From Pseudomonadota bacterium (GTDB lineage: Bacteria; Desulfobacterota; Desulfarculia; Desulfarculales; Desulfarculaceae), in the NCBI GenBank assembly GCA_018819925.1, contig JAHJPG010000028.1:1-33227 (forward strand): a stretch of DNA of 33,227 nt. The letters are read 5' to 3'. How positions within the stretch are numbered: position 1 is the stretch's first letter; each line of letters starts with the position of its first letter. The position numbers and the translations under genes are program-made. The notes beneath the pieces were generated by a model, which had not been told where the DNA came from, searched no databases, and saw only the letters and a program-made list of their open reading frames with translations. Of the stretch, positions 8,493-16,330 are shown piece by piece.

Positions 8493-11400
8493 GACTGCTC
8501 TCCCTCAAGAGCGGCGGCGGGGCTTACCCGGGCCCGGCACACCCCGCTCATAGGGCAGTATTCACAAGCTTTCTTTTGGGGCAGCGGCATGAAGTTCCCA
8601 TCCTGGAGGCGGCTCCACAGATCGGCGATGCCGTTGAACAGGTTGGGCTGGCCGACGGCTGCCAGTTCCCGGCGGGTGGCCGTGTCAACGGCCAGGAAGG
8701 GGTCGCCCGGCTGGAATTCCCCCTGGAGCGGCTTTTGCTCTATCTTGCGGGTGGGGGCCACCCGGGCGCTCATGGCGTCATCGGCCTTGCCCCACAGCTC
8801 CCGGGCCGCGGCCAGATACACCGGCATCTGAAAGGCGCTGACTCCCAAATCTTCTTTTTTCAACGGGCCGGTCACTTTGCCAGGCTGGCTGACGTGTTTG
8901 TAGTCCACCACCCTGAGCATGCCCGGGGCTTGATCCAGGCGATCCAGGCGGCCATGCAGAAACAACGGATCTCCCTGCTCCATATCCACCCGCAGTCCCG
9001 GATCGTCCTTACCGAACTCGGCCTCTACCCGGCTTGGCCGCAGAGCAGCCATGTCCGCCATCTCCCGGGCCACCACCTGGCCCAGGGTGCGGGCCAGCAC
9101 TTGGTGACGGGACTCTTGCACCTGGCCGTGCCCCGCCCTGCCCTGCCCGGCCAGATCCTCGCGGGCCTGGTTCAGGCAGCGCCCCAGGCGTTCGGTCTGC
9201 GCGGCCTGGTCCCAGGTGGGATCAAACTCCGAAGGCGCGAAAAACCTGGCCAGGGTTTCATGCACCCAGGAGCCCTCTTCCGAGCGCTCCAAGTCCCAGC
9301 CCGGCTCGCGCGGTTCGCTCAAGCCCAGCATCCTTGCCAGGAACCACCGCATGGGGCAGGCCACGTAGGTTTCCAGGGTGGTGGGGGAGAACTTGCGGCA
9401 AGACGGCTCGGCCAACAGCTCGGCCAGAAACTCCCGGGCCGCGCCTTCCTGGAGCAAGCCGTCGTAGGCGCCGCCTCGGGCCTGACGGTCCTCGGGAGGC
9501 ATGGCCTCCAGACGCAGGCGATGCTCCTCCACCCGGGCCCGAGCGGCCAAGGAGCGCCAGCTATCAGCCACGGCGGGGTCGCGGGCCAGGGCGTGCAGCG
9601 CGGCCTGGGCCAGGCCGTCTTGGGGCGCGGCCGCCAGCCGGGGCCGCAGCAGGTCACGGACCAGGGCGCTCCACAGGCTGCGCCGGTCGCGGCACTTGGC
9701 CACCGCCGGGGTTTCGCCGAACACGCTGCCCGCCGGCGCCTTGAGTTCATCTTCCCGGCCCAAACGCCGGGCAATCTGCTCCAGCAGCAAGCTGGGTGAA
9801 CGGGGCGAGCCGTCCAGGTCCGCCGCGCAGCAGGAGAGCACGGCGCCCTTTTGCGCCGAGCCCAACAACAACAGCAGGCGCAACACCTGGCCGCCGTATT
9901 CCTCTTCCTCGGTTCGCCACACTGAAAGACCGGCTTTGCGGCCCAGGGCCAGGCGCTCTTGGTTGTCCAGCAGGCGCAGGTCCGATGGGCGGGCCGGAAA
10001 CTCCTCCATGTTCAGGCCGCCGGCCAGCACATAGGCGGGGCGCAAACCCTGGGCGTCTTCCAGGCGAAGCACCCGCACGCCCCCCCTGGCCCCCACTCCC
10101 GGCCCGGCATCCTGTTGCTCCAAGGCCTGTTTGAGCAGGGCCAGGTTGCGCCCGGGGCTGTTGGCATGGTTCGCGCCCACCTGCCCGGCCGCCTGCTCCA
10201 GGCCGCTCACCGCCCGCCGGAGTCCTTCCCAAGCCCCAAGGTCCCGGGCCAGGGCCAGGGCGGGCCAGCGGCCCGAACCTAGGCCGGTCATGAGCTCCGA
10301 TGACGGCTCCAGTCCTTGCAGCAGGCGCTGCACGCGAGCGCAATATTCCGCCAGGCTTTGGGCTTGGTCCAGGGGGGCCAACCAGGCAGTAAGCGCTCCG
10401 CAGTCTTGGGCCAACTCCTGCCAGGCCAGGGCCTTGCTCCCCTCCACCCGCTTGGCCGCGTTGTTCAACCACTCGCGCACCGGGGTTTCCCGGGCGTCCA
10501 CGTAAAAAGCCTGGGCCAACAGGCGGGCCGCGTCATGGGGCAAAGGCACCTGTAGATGCCGGGCCAGGGCTTGACCCAGGTAAGGCGAGTCCCACACCCG
10601 GGACAACTCCACCCGGGAGTAGCCCATCTGGGGCAGGGACAGCAGTTCCAAGAACGCCTGCGCCAAGGGGGTGCCAGCCAGGGGTTCGCTGCGGCGGAAG
10701 GAAAGGGGCAGGCCCAGGCGGGCGGCCACGTCCACGGCCATCTGGCCGTAGAGGCCAAGCTCGGGGAAAACCATAAGCAGCTCGTGGGGCGGCACGCCGC
10801 TGTCCACCAGATGCCGGGCCCGCGCCACCAGGGCCTCAACCTCGGCATAGCGCCCCGGGGCGCGCAGCAGCTCTAGGGATTGGCCGCTGGCCGGCGATGC
10901 CTCCTCGCCCTCCCAAGCGCCCAAAGCCAGGGAGGCCAGCGGGCCGCCCTCTTGTTCAAGGTCGGCCCACTCCACCTCGAGGTTGCCGCCATGGGCTTCC
11001 AAGGCCCGGGCCGTGGACTCCAGCAGGTGGAACACCTCCTGACCAGCGCCCACCGGGGGGGTGAGCGCGAAGGACATCCGCACCGGCACCAGCCGCGACA
11101 GGGCGAAAAGCAAGCGCAGCTCCGCCGGGCGCAGCCAAAGGGCCTCCCGCACCTCCAGGGCGTCCCAGGTTTGCAACAGGGGGAAGGCTCCGCCGCCCAG
11201 CAGGTGGGCCTCCACCGCGGCCAACTGGTCAGCCTCGTCGGCCAGGCTCCGCTGGGTCAGTTCCGCCGTATAAGCGGCCAACAGGCCGGCCAGGGCCTTG
11301 CGCCGGGAAGCGCCGTGCCCGGGCAGGCCAGTGACTTCCTCGGGGCCCAGACGCGCCGCCTTGAGCCCCACCAACAGCCGCCACAAGCGATGGGGAAAGC

Positions 11401-11683
11401 GGCGGCCCCGGGAAATACCGCCCAGGACCGCCTGCTCCTGGCCCAGGGACTCCAGCAACTTTTGCACCAGCACCGGCCCGGCCAGCTCGGCCAGGGGTTG
11501 GGATCGGCGGGATTGGGGCGGCAACTGGGACCACAGCAGGGGCAGCAGGGCGTTCTTGCCCTGGAAGGTGTAGTGCCCTCCCCCGCCCAGGAGCAGCCCT
11601 CCCGGGGCCAACATGGCGCTTTGGCTGAGGGCCTGTTCCAAGGCCTGGCCGTTTGGCCAAACCCGGGCCAGGCCCTGGCTCAC
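8489..11683 (-). CDS. addB: AddB-like PD-(D/E)XK nuclease subunit
   Basis: A 1064-residue partner subunit. The N-terminal helicase-like region is divergent: the place where a Walker A would lie (GGGGHYTFQGKN, about residues 30-41) lacks the GK[ST] ending, so ATPase activity is doubtful. The nuclease domain is clear at the C-terminus: TLETYVACPMRWFLA (about residue 774), HGRLDRLD, RVVDYKH, and QMPVYLAAA. Four cysteines, one in CPMRW and three in CEYCPMSGVC near 1041, match the 4Fe-4S site known in AddB. The GTG at 11683 is the start: it overlaps the transglycosylase TGA (GTGA) and has GGGAGG 5 nt upstream. A longer reading to 12010 is only shadow of that gene. The product should form an AddAB-type complex with the next gene's product. 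Confidence 0.88.
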   Translation of the reverse strand: MSQGLARVWPNGQALEQALSQSAMLAPGGLLLGGGGHYTFQGKNALLPLLWSQLPPQSRRSQPLAELAGPVLVQKLLESLGQEQAVLGGISRGRRFPHRLWRLLVGLKAARLGPEEVTGLPGHGASRRKALAGLLAAYTAELTQRSLADEADQLAAVEAHLLGGGAFPLLQTWDALEVREALWLRPAELRLLFALSRLVPVRMSFALTPPVGAGQEVFHLLESTARALEAHGGNLEVEWADLEQEGGPLASLALGAWEGEEASPASGQSLELLRAPGRYAEVEALVARARHLVDSGVPPHELLMVFPELGLYGQMAVDVAARLGLPLSFRRSEPLAGTPLAQAFLELLSLPQMGYSRVELSRVWDSPYLGQALARHLQVPLPHDAARLLAQAFYVDARETPVREWLNNAAKRVEGSKALAWQELAQDCGALTAWLAPLDQAQSLAEYCARVQRLLQGLEPSSELMTGLGSGRWPALALARDLGAWEGLRRAVSGLEQAAGQVGANHANSPGRNLALLKQALEQQDAGPGVGARGGVRVLRLEDAQGLRPAYVLAGGLNMEEFPARPSDLRLLDNQERLALGRKAGLSVWRTEEEEYGGQVLRLLLLLGSAQKGAVLSCCAADLDGSPRSPSLLLEQIARRLGREDELKAPAGSVFGETPAVAKCRDRRSLWSALVRDLLRPRLAAAPQDGLAQAALHALARDPAVADSWRSLAARARVEEHRLRLEAMPPEDRQARGGAYDGLLQEGAAREFLAELLAEPSCRKFSPTTLETYVACPMRWFLARMLGLSEPREPGWDLERSEEGSWVHETLARFFAPSEFDPTWDQAAQTERLGRCLNQAREDLAGQGRAGHGQVQESRHQVLARTLGQVVAREMADMAALRPSRVEAEFGKDDPGLRVDMEQGDPLFLHGRLDRLDQAPGMLRVVDYKHVSQPGKVTGPLKKEDLGVSAFQMPVYLAAARELWGKADDAMSARVAPTRKIEQKPLQGEFQPGDPFLAVDTATRRELAAVGQPNLFNGIADLWSRLQDGNFMPLPQKKACEYCPMSGVCRARVSPAAALEGEQS

Positions 11684-12579
11684 CGGAGCCTCCCGGCCAG
11701 GGCCAACACCGTCTTGGCGTAAGGCTTGGAGTTGTTGTAGGTAAGCACCACCTTGAGTTGGGCCTTGAGGCTCAGGCCGGGCCGCCAGCCGTGGGCCCTG
11801 AGGTAGTTGGCCACGCTGTGGATGGCGTCCTCGGCGTGGGCCAATTCCAGCACCCCGTCGGCGTCTCCGTCCTTGCCCCAATTTAGCACCGAGCTGGGCA
11901 TGAACTGGGCCATACCCAGGGCGCCGGCCAGGGAGCCCTTGTACTCCAGGGGCGAGCGCCCCTCTTTCCCAGCCAGGCGCATCAGCGAGCCCATCTCCCG
12001 GCGGGCCCAAGCGGCACGGCGCTTAAGGCGCTTCTGGGTCTTGGCGCTGTCCAACTCGGCCCTTTGTTTGGCGGGCCAGGCCTGGGCCAAAAGCTTCTGG
12101 GCCTGGGGAGTGTCCAGCACCGCCTGGGAAGCGAGCACGTTGAAAACCGACCAGCGTCCTGTGTAGACCCCCAGGCGGCTTTCCACGCTGAGGATGGCCA
12201 CCACCACCGTGGGGTCCACGCCGCTGTCTTTTTGAGCCCGGGCCAAGACCGCGGCGTGCTCGCGAATGAACTCCTTGCCCGCCTTCACCGTTTTGGGACC
12301 CAAAAACTGGCCGTAGTTGAGGCTGCGCTCCGAGGGCGCCAGCAGCACTGCCATCAACCGGCTCTCGAAGCGCACGCTTTTGTCCCCCAAGAGGGCGTCC
12401 ACCTTGGCCGGGTCCACGCCCTGGCGGATCATTTCGGCCCTGAGTGGCGCAAAAACCGATTGATCTGTCGCCGCCGCCGGCGAGGTGGAGGGCAAAAGCG
12501 CTAGAAGGAGAAAGAACGCCAGGCTCAGGGCGAGCACTTCCCTGCTCCAGCGCCATCTGCTAATCTTGAAGCTCGTCAT
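11680..12579 (-). CDS. MltB-like lytic murein transglycosylase
   Basis: A 299-residue exported protein. Signal peptide MTSFKISRWRWSREVL... ends near PAAA (about residue 29), with no lipobox. The SLT/MltB-type fold follows: VVAILSVESRLGVYTGRW contains the likely catalytic Glu, and later ALGMAQFMPSSVLNWGKDGDADG and the conserved YNNSKPYAKTVLALAGRLR tail. Such enzymes cleave peptidoglycan glycan chains to 1,6-anhydro ends in the periplasm. I chose ATG 12579 over TTG 12603 because it gives an AAGGAAG ribosome site 10 nt upstream and a proper signal peptide. Its start codon overlaps that of a possible divergent start on the other strand. It is the first gene of the addB-addA-recD2 chain and overlaps addB by 4 nt. 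Confidence 0.88.
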   Translation of the reverse strand: MTSFKISRWRWSREVLALSLAFFLLLALLPSTSPAAATDQSVFAPLRAEMIRQGVDPAKVDALLGDKSVRFESRLMAVLLAPSERSLNYGQFLGPKTVKAGKEFIREHAAVLARAQKDSGVDPTVVVAILSVESRLGVYTGRWSVFNVLASQAVLDTPQAQKLLAQAWPAKQRAELDSAKTQKRLKRRAAWARREMGSLMRLAGKEGRSPLEYKGSLAGALGMAQFMPSSVLNWGKDGDADGVLELAHAEDAIHSVANYLRAHGWRPGLSLKAQLKVVLTYNNSKPYAKTVLALAGRLR

Positions 12580-12595
12580 GGAGGTGAAACTTCCT

Positions 12596-13222
12596 TTGGC
12601 CAAAGGTTACAGCGTGGACCGTGTGATACCCTTCCCCGGCGGCGCGGGCCGCGAACACGTGATAACCGACCAGCCCATGCGCCTGCGTTGGGGGCCCTGG
12701 CGCACCGGGCGGATCATCCAGGTGCATGTGGGCTCCGCGGCGATATACGAGGACTACCGCGAGGACTGCCTGCAAAAAGGCCTGGACCCCTCGGGCCAGA
12801 TGCCTCCGCACTTCGTTCTGGAGGGCGGCCTGCAAGACACCGCCCTGGGTCTTTTGCGCCACCGCGAAGACGCCGGCAAGCAAGAACAGGTTTGCTACCT
12901 GGCCTGCCTGCTGGAGGCCCTGATCAACGCCCCTTCGGCTATCCTGCGCACCGACCTTATCCGGCGGGTGTACCAGGAGGTGAGCCGGCTTTCCCAAACC
13001 CTGGGGTTCCGCTGGCGGGGCGGCGAGGGCCGTTTCATCCCGCCGGTGAACCAAGACGCCGGCGATCCCCATCACTTCGCCCGCATGGTGTCGCCTCTGA
13101 GCAATCTTCAGGAGTTTTACGCCGCCCTGCGCGGCTACGCCGCCGACCGATACCTCATCCTGTCCCGCGAGTACGTAATTTATTACCCCGGCCGCCTGCG
13201 CCCCTTGCTGGGCCGGCCCTAA
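12596..13222 (+). CDS. Conserved-looking hypothetical protein
   Basis: About 208 residues from TTG 12596. I do not recognise a family. There is no signal peptide or membrane segment. Visible features: VDRVIPFPGGAGREHVITDQPMRL at the start, an acidic/aromatic AIYEDYREDC segment, a helical middle (QVCYLACLLEALINAPSAILRTDLIRRVYQEVSRL) and the end DRYLILSREYVIYYPGRLRPLL. Start choice is uncertain. ATG 12578 is possible but has a weak ribosome site. GGAGGTG at 12580-12586 is an ideal site for the in-frame TTG at 12596 (9 nt). Longer readings to 12485 run over the transglycosylase signal peptide. Coding is supported by length and lack of an equally good antisense reading. It is divergent from the transglycosylase and its stop overlaps the amidohydrolase stop by 2 nt. 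Confidence 0.7.
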   Translation: MAKGYSVDRVIPFPGGAGREHVITDQPMRLRWGPWRTGRIIQVHVGSAAIYEDYREDCLQKGLDPSGQMPPHFVLEGGLQDTALGLLRHREDAGKQEQVCYLACLLEALINAPSAILRTDLIRRVYQEVSRLSQTLGFRWRGGEGRFIPPVNQDAGDPHHFARMVSPLSNLQEFYAALRGYAADRYLILSREYVIYYPGRLRPLLGRP

Positions 13223-14319
13223 AAGCCGCGCCAGACGGGCCGCCGCCACAGCAAGGGGTCTCGGCGCGGATCGCCCGGCGTGGCCAAAAGCCAATCCCGC
13301 GCCCCCACCGCTATTTCCCCCAACTCCCCGGCCAGGCCCATGGAGCGGGCCGCCCGCTTGGTGGACGCCTCGAACACCGCCTCCGGGCTCACGCCCGCTT
13401 CCAACCAGGCGGCAATCTCCCGAAACAGCGCATCGCCATGGGGTAGATTGTATGAACCCGCGTCGCTGCCCATCACCAGGTTCACCCCCAGCTCTTCGCC
13501 CCGCTTGATCTGGGCCGCCTGGCGGCGGACGATCTCCGCCAATGCCTCCAGGGTGGCCTGGTCGTGGCGTCCCTCGGGGTCTTCCAAATGGGCCTGAACC
13601 GCGGCCAGGGTGGGGGTCCACCACACGCCTTTTTGAGCCATGCTCATCAGGCACCTGGGCCCCAGGAAATAGCCGTGTTCGATTCCATCCACCCCCTGGG
13701 CCAGGGCTTGGCTGACCGCCGTTTCGCCGTTGGCGTGCACCGTTACCGGCAGACCGGCGGCGTGGGCTTCTTGCACCGCCGCGCCCACCTCTTCGGCGCT
13801 GAGGGCCCGGGGATAAAAAACTTCCCCCGGGTGCCTAAAGTCCAACAGGCCCGTGGCGAAGAGCTTGATGACCGAAGCCCCCCGGCGGGCCTGCTCCCGG
13901 GCGGCCTGGGCAAAGGCCTGGGCGCCGCTGAGGGGGGCGGCCAGCCAATAAGCGGCCTCGCCCTGGGCGCCTAAACCCACGCAGGCGGTGCGCAGCAGCG
14001 GGGGTCCGCCGCCGTCCCGGGGCGTGGCGTGGTGGGGCTTGTGCCCCAGGTCGCGCACCGCCGCCACCCCGGCCCTGCGCCAAGCCTCCATGGCGTGCTC
14101 CGGCCCTGGCCCCAAATACAGATGCACGTGAGCGTCCAAGGGGGCCGGCGACAGCCACAGGCCGGGCATCTCCCGGCGCTGGCCGCCCTTGGCCAAAGCC
14201 TCCTCGCCCAAAGCGGCCACGCGCCCCTGGCGGATAAGCACCGCCGGCGGTCCCTGGTAAGGCTCCGCCCCGGCAAGTCCCTGGGGCAGCAGGCAGAGCC
14301 CCTCTTGTTTGGCGGGCAA
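13219..14319 (-). CDS. Amidohydrolase family protein
   Basis: A 366-residue metal-dependent hydrolase of the imidazolonepropionase/prolidase-like amidohydrolase type. Metal ligands are in place: HxH in LDAHVHLY (about residue 64), a likely carbamylated Lys in SVIKLFATG near 152, His in VTVHANG near 193 and GIEHGYF near 214, and Asp in MGSDAGSYN near 286. The N-terminal beta strip (LIRQGRVAALG) and C-terminal ASTKRAARSMGLAGELGEIAVGARDWLL are standard. Substrate is unknown. The start is TTG 14319, 3 nt after the flavodoxin stop; its ribosome site is weak, so the exact start is uncertain. It ends a five-gene minus-strand operon and its stop codon overlaps that of the convergent hypothetical gene by 2 nt. 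Confidence 0.9.
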   Translation of the reverse strand: MPAKQEGLCLLPQGLAGAEPYQGPPAVLIRQGRVAALGEEALAKGGQRREMPGLWLSPAPLDAHVHLYLGPGPEHAMEAWRRAGVAAVRDLGHKPHHATPRDGGGPPLLRTACVGLGAQGEAAYWLAAPLSGAQAFAQAAREQARRGASVIKLFATGLLDFRHPGEVFYPRALSAEEVGAAVQEAHAAGLPVTVHANGETAVSQALAQGVDGIEHGYFLGPRCLMSMAQKGVWWTPTLAAVQAHLEDPEGRHDQATLEALAEIVRRQAAQIKRGEELGVNLVMGSDAGSYNLPHGDALFREIAAWLEAGVSPEAVFEASTKRAARSMGLAGELGEIAVGARDWLLATPGDPRRDPLLWRRPVWRGF

Positions 14320-14322
14320 TCT

Positions 14323-14805
14323 CTACGCGGCCAGCCGCTTGACCAAGGCGGCGAATTGGGTCCCGTAGGCCGCGCACTCATCATTCACCCGCTGGTCCGG
14401 TTCGCCGATGGCCAGGGGACCGAAGTGGCCTCCCTTGCGCAGGCCCTGCACCACCATGCCATGGATCAAAAGGCCGTGGAGCATGGACAGGATGGTAAGC
14501 TCGCCGCCGCCGCCGATGCCGCCGGTGGAAGCAAAGGCCCCCGCCGCCTTGCCCACCAACTCGCCCTTGCCGAAAAGTTGGATGGACTCGTCTATGAACT
14601 GTTTGATGGGAGCGGCCATGTCGCCAAAGTAGCAGGGGGAGCCCAGGAGCAGCCCGTCCGCGGCCCTCAGGTCGTCCAGGGTGGCCTCGTTAACTTTTTT
14701 CAGGGTCACCTGGCAGCCGCCTTCTTGCACGCTGGCGGAAAGAGCCTCGGCCATCTTGCGGGTGTTGCCGCCATGGGAAAAATACACGATCAAAACATTG
14801 GGCAT
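14323..14805 (-). CDS. Flavodoxin-like NAD(P)H-dependent reductase (WrbA type)
   Basis: A 160-residue flavodoxin-fold protein. The FMN phosphate loop is the N-terminal FSHGGNTRKMA (about residues 9-19). The second FMN-contact loop is GSPCYFGDMAAPIKQF (about 55-70), and the third is STGGIGGGGELT (about 93-104), close to WrbA/quinone oxidoreductases. It is likely to be a cytosolic FMN quinone or disulfide reductase. ATG 14805 is supported by AAAGGGG 5 nt upstream. It sits between the cupin and amidohydrolase genes in the same operon; the functional tie is unknown. Confidence 0.9.
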   Translation of the reverse strand: MPNVLIVYFSHGGNTRKMAEALSASVQEGGCQVTLKKVNEATLDDLRAADGLLLGSPCYFGDMAAPIKQFIDESIQLFGKGELVGKAAGAFASTGGIGGGGELTILSMLHGLLIHGMVVQGLRKGGHFGPLAIGEPDQRVNDECAAYGTQFAALVKRLAA

Positions 14806-14840
14806 GACGATCCCCTTTGCATGAAACTAAACCTGGGTCC

Positions 14841-15200
14841 TCAGGCGGAGTGGTCGCCCTCGGCCCGCCAGGCCGGATGACAAACACATAAAAACACCAA
14901 GTCTTCATGGCCGGTGTTTTCCAGCCACTGCCGTGCGCCGGAGGGAAGATATACGCAGCTCTCGGGGCCCACCTCTTGGGACTCCCCGTCCTGGTGCATC
15001 ACTCCCCTGCCTTGCAACACGTAGTAAATCTCCAAAAAATCCAAGCGGTGGGGCTTGGTGGCCCCCCCAGGAGGCAGCCAGGCCCGGGACAGACTCACTT
15101 CCGGGCTGGTGCCGTCGTTGGCCGGGTGGATCACCTCGGCCAGGCGGCAGCCGTCGCTGGCCTCGAAAACCTTCAGTTGGCCGGCATTTTTGTGCAGCAC
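14841..15200 (-). CDS. Single-domain cupin protein
   Basis: A 119-residue cupin with motif 1 KPHRLDFLEIYYVLQGRG (about residues 48-65) and motif 2 VYLPSGARQWLENTG (about 83-97). Of the usual His-x-His...Glu...His metal set only the first His and the Glu are visible; the second His is Leu and the last is Gln. I recall this pattern as typical for the subfamily that ends in FLCV-x-x-PAWR, as here. Enzymatic activity cannot be assumed. The GTG at 15200 lies 3 nt after the bactofilin stop, with GAGGA just upstream, so the two are probably translationally coupled. Confidence 0.85.
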   Translation of the reverse strand: MLHKNAGQLKVFEASDGCRLAEVIHPANDGTSPEVSLSRAWLPPGGATKPHRLDFLEIYYVLQGRGVMHQDGESQEVGPESCVYLPSGARQWLENTGHEDLVFLCVCHPAWRAEGDHSA

Positions 15201-15203
15201 GGC

Positions 15204-15509
15204 CTAGTCCTCGCCCCCCGGCAGGGCCTTTTGCCCGCCATTGTCCAAGGCGGCGGTTTGTGCCCGAGCCGCCATGAGCAGGTCGTCCTTCTGGGTCACG
15301 TTGACTTGGCCGTCGACCACCCCGCCCAATTCGATGGACAAATCGCGGCAGGTCAGGGTGCCCTGCACCCAGCCGGTTCCCTTGATGACAACCTTGTTGG
15401 CCACCACGTTGCCCTGCACGCCGCCCTCCACCACCAGGAGGTCCTGGCTGAACAGGTCGCCGCGCACGATGGTGCCGGCAGCTAGTATTGTCAGTTGATT
15501 GGCGGACAA
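15204..15509 (-). CDS. Bactofilin-type polymer-forming protein
   Basis: A 101-residue protein: SANQLTILAAGTIVRGDLFSQDLLVVEGGVQGNV... shows the repeating right-handed beta-helix pattern of bactofilins (DUF583), with G-x-V-x-G turns and alternating aliphatic residues to about residue 72, then a short charged tail. Bactofilins self-assemble without nucleotide into filaments on the inner membrane, often guiding cell-wall enzymes. TTG 15509 is taken as the start with GGGAG 8 nt upstream. It lies 17 nt after the gene for a one-pass membrane protein and just before the cupin gene. The short length is usual for this family. Confidence 0.88.
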   Translation of the reverse strand: MSANQLTILAAGTIVRGDLFSQDLLVVEGGVQGNVVANKVVIKGTGWVQGTLTCRDLSIELGGVVDGQVNVTQKDDLLMAARAQTAALDNGGQKALPGGED

Positions 15510-15526
15510 GGTTATCGCTCCCGGCC

Positions 15527-16330
15527 TCAGCGGTCGGATTTCTTGGGGTCCACCGCCTCGCGCATAAAAAGGGCCAACTCGCCCTGACTGTCATAGACCA
15601 GAAACTCGATAGCCTCTACTTCCTTGTCCACCAAGGCGAAACGGGCCCGCAAACGGCGGTGGCGCTGCACCGAAAAAGAGGCTCCCTTTTTGGGATTTTC
15701 CGGACTGCCCAAGGGGGTGAGACGGGCGGGGGGCCAGGCCTCCACCCAAGGAGCCCCCTGGCGCTGGCTGCGCAAAAGCACGGTGACGTAGCCGGCTGCC
15801 GGATGTTTGGAGTCCTTTTTATTGACCATGTCAAAATAGACCAGAAGCTCCCGGCCCGACTTTTTACGTTTCACGTTGCGCACATCCACCCAGTCGGAGG
15901 TGGTCGGCCAGGGCTCCAAGGCCTGGGCCGCCGGCGAGGTGGTGGCCGAGTCGTTTTCCTTGTCCGAAACCTCGCTGGCGGCCGGCTTTTCCGGTGCCGC
16001 AGGGGGCTTGGGGGCCGGCGGCGTTTGCGCCCGGGGCGGCGAAGGCGGTGGGGCGCTCTCACTGGGCATGTTGGTCAAGAAAGCCCGGTCCTGGAGGTCG
16101 CGCACTATGGTTTCCAGGTTTTGGGCCGCCAGCCTGAGCCGGCGGTTGTCTTTGACTATCTCGTTCAGGGCCAGGTTTTGCTGGTAAAGCAGATAACCGC
16201 CCCCGGCCAGGGCGGCCAGGGTCAGGATCATCAGGAGCATGAAGAAATACAGCAGCCAGGGACCTAAACGCATGGTCTGCACCGGGGCGTCCTTGCGCAC
16301 CAGCAATATGTCGATTTTTCGGCTGGACAA
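15527..16330 (-). CDS. One-pass membrane protein upstream of bactofilin
   Basis: A 267-residue protein with no family I recognise. A cytosolic N-terminus of about 20 residues (SSRKIDILLVRKDAPVQTM) precedes a membrane segment (about residues 24-48, WLLYFFMLLMILTLAALAGGGYLLY). A predicted short coiled coil follows (EIVKDNRRLRLAAQNLETIVRDLQ), then a Pro/Ala-rich linker of about 50 residues, and a beta-rich globular domain (about 145-260) including GRELLVYFDMVNK and GYVTVLLRSQ. The topology suggests a bitopic protein with its large domain in the periplasm. TTG 16330 has GGAAAAAGG upstream; ATG 16273 would remove the cytosolic tail. Heading the bactofilin operon suggests it anchors or positions the filament. 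That link is inference from synteny only. Confidence 0.75.
   Translation of the reverse strand: MSSRKIDILLVRKDAPVQTMRLGPWLLYFFMLLMILTLAALAGGGYLLYQQNLALNEIVKDNRRLRLAAQNLETIVRDLQDRAFLTNMPSESAPPPSPPRAQTPPAPKPPAAPEKPAASEVSDKENDSATTSPAAQALEPWPTTSDWVDVRNVKRKKSGRELLVYFDMVNKKDSKHPAAGYVTVLLRSQRQGAPWVEAWPPARLTPLGSPENPKKGASFSVQRHRRLRARFALVDKEVEAIEFLVYDSQGELALFMREAVDPKKSDR

Noticed and set aside
11684-12010. N-terminal extension of addB over the transglycosylase gene
   Set aside because: The added 109 residues are Gly/Arg-rich shadow sequence; the GTG at 11683 has a strong ribosome site and the expected 4-nt overlap.
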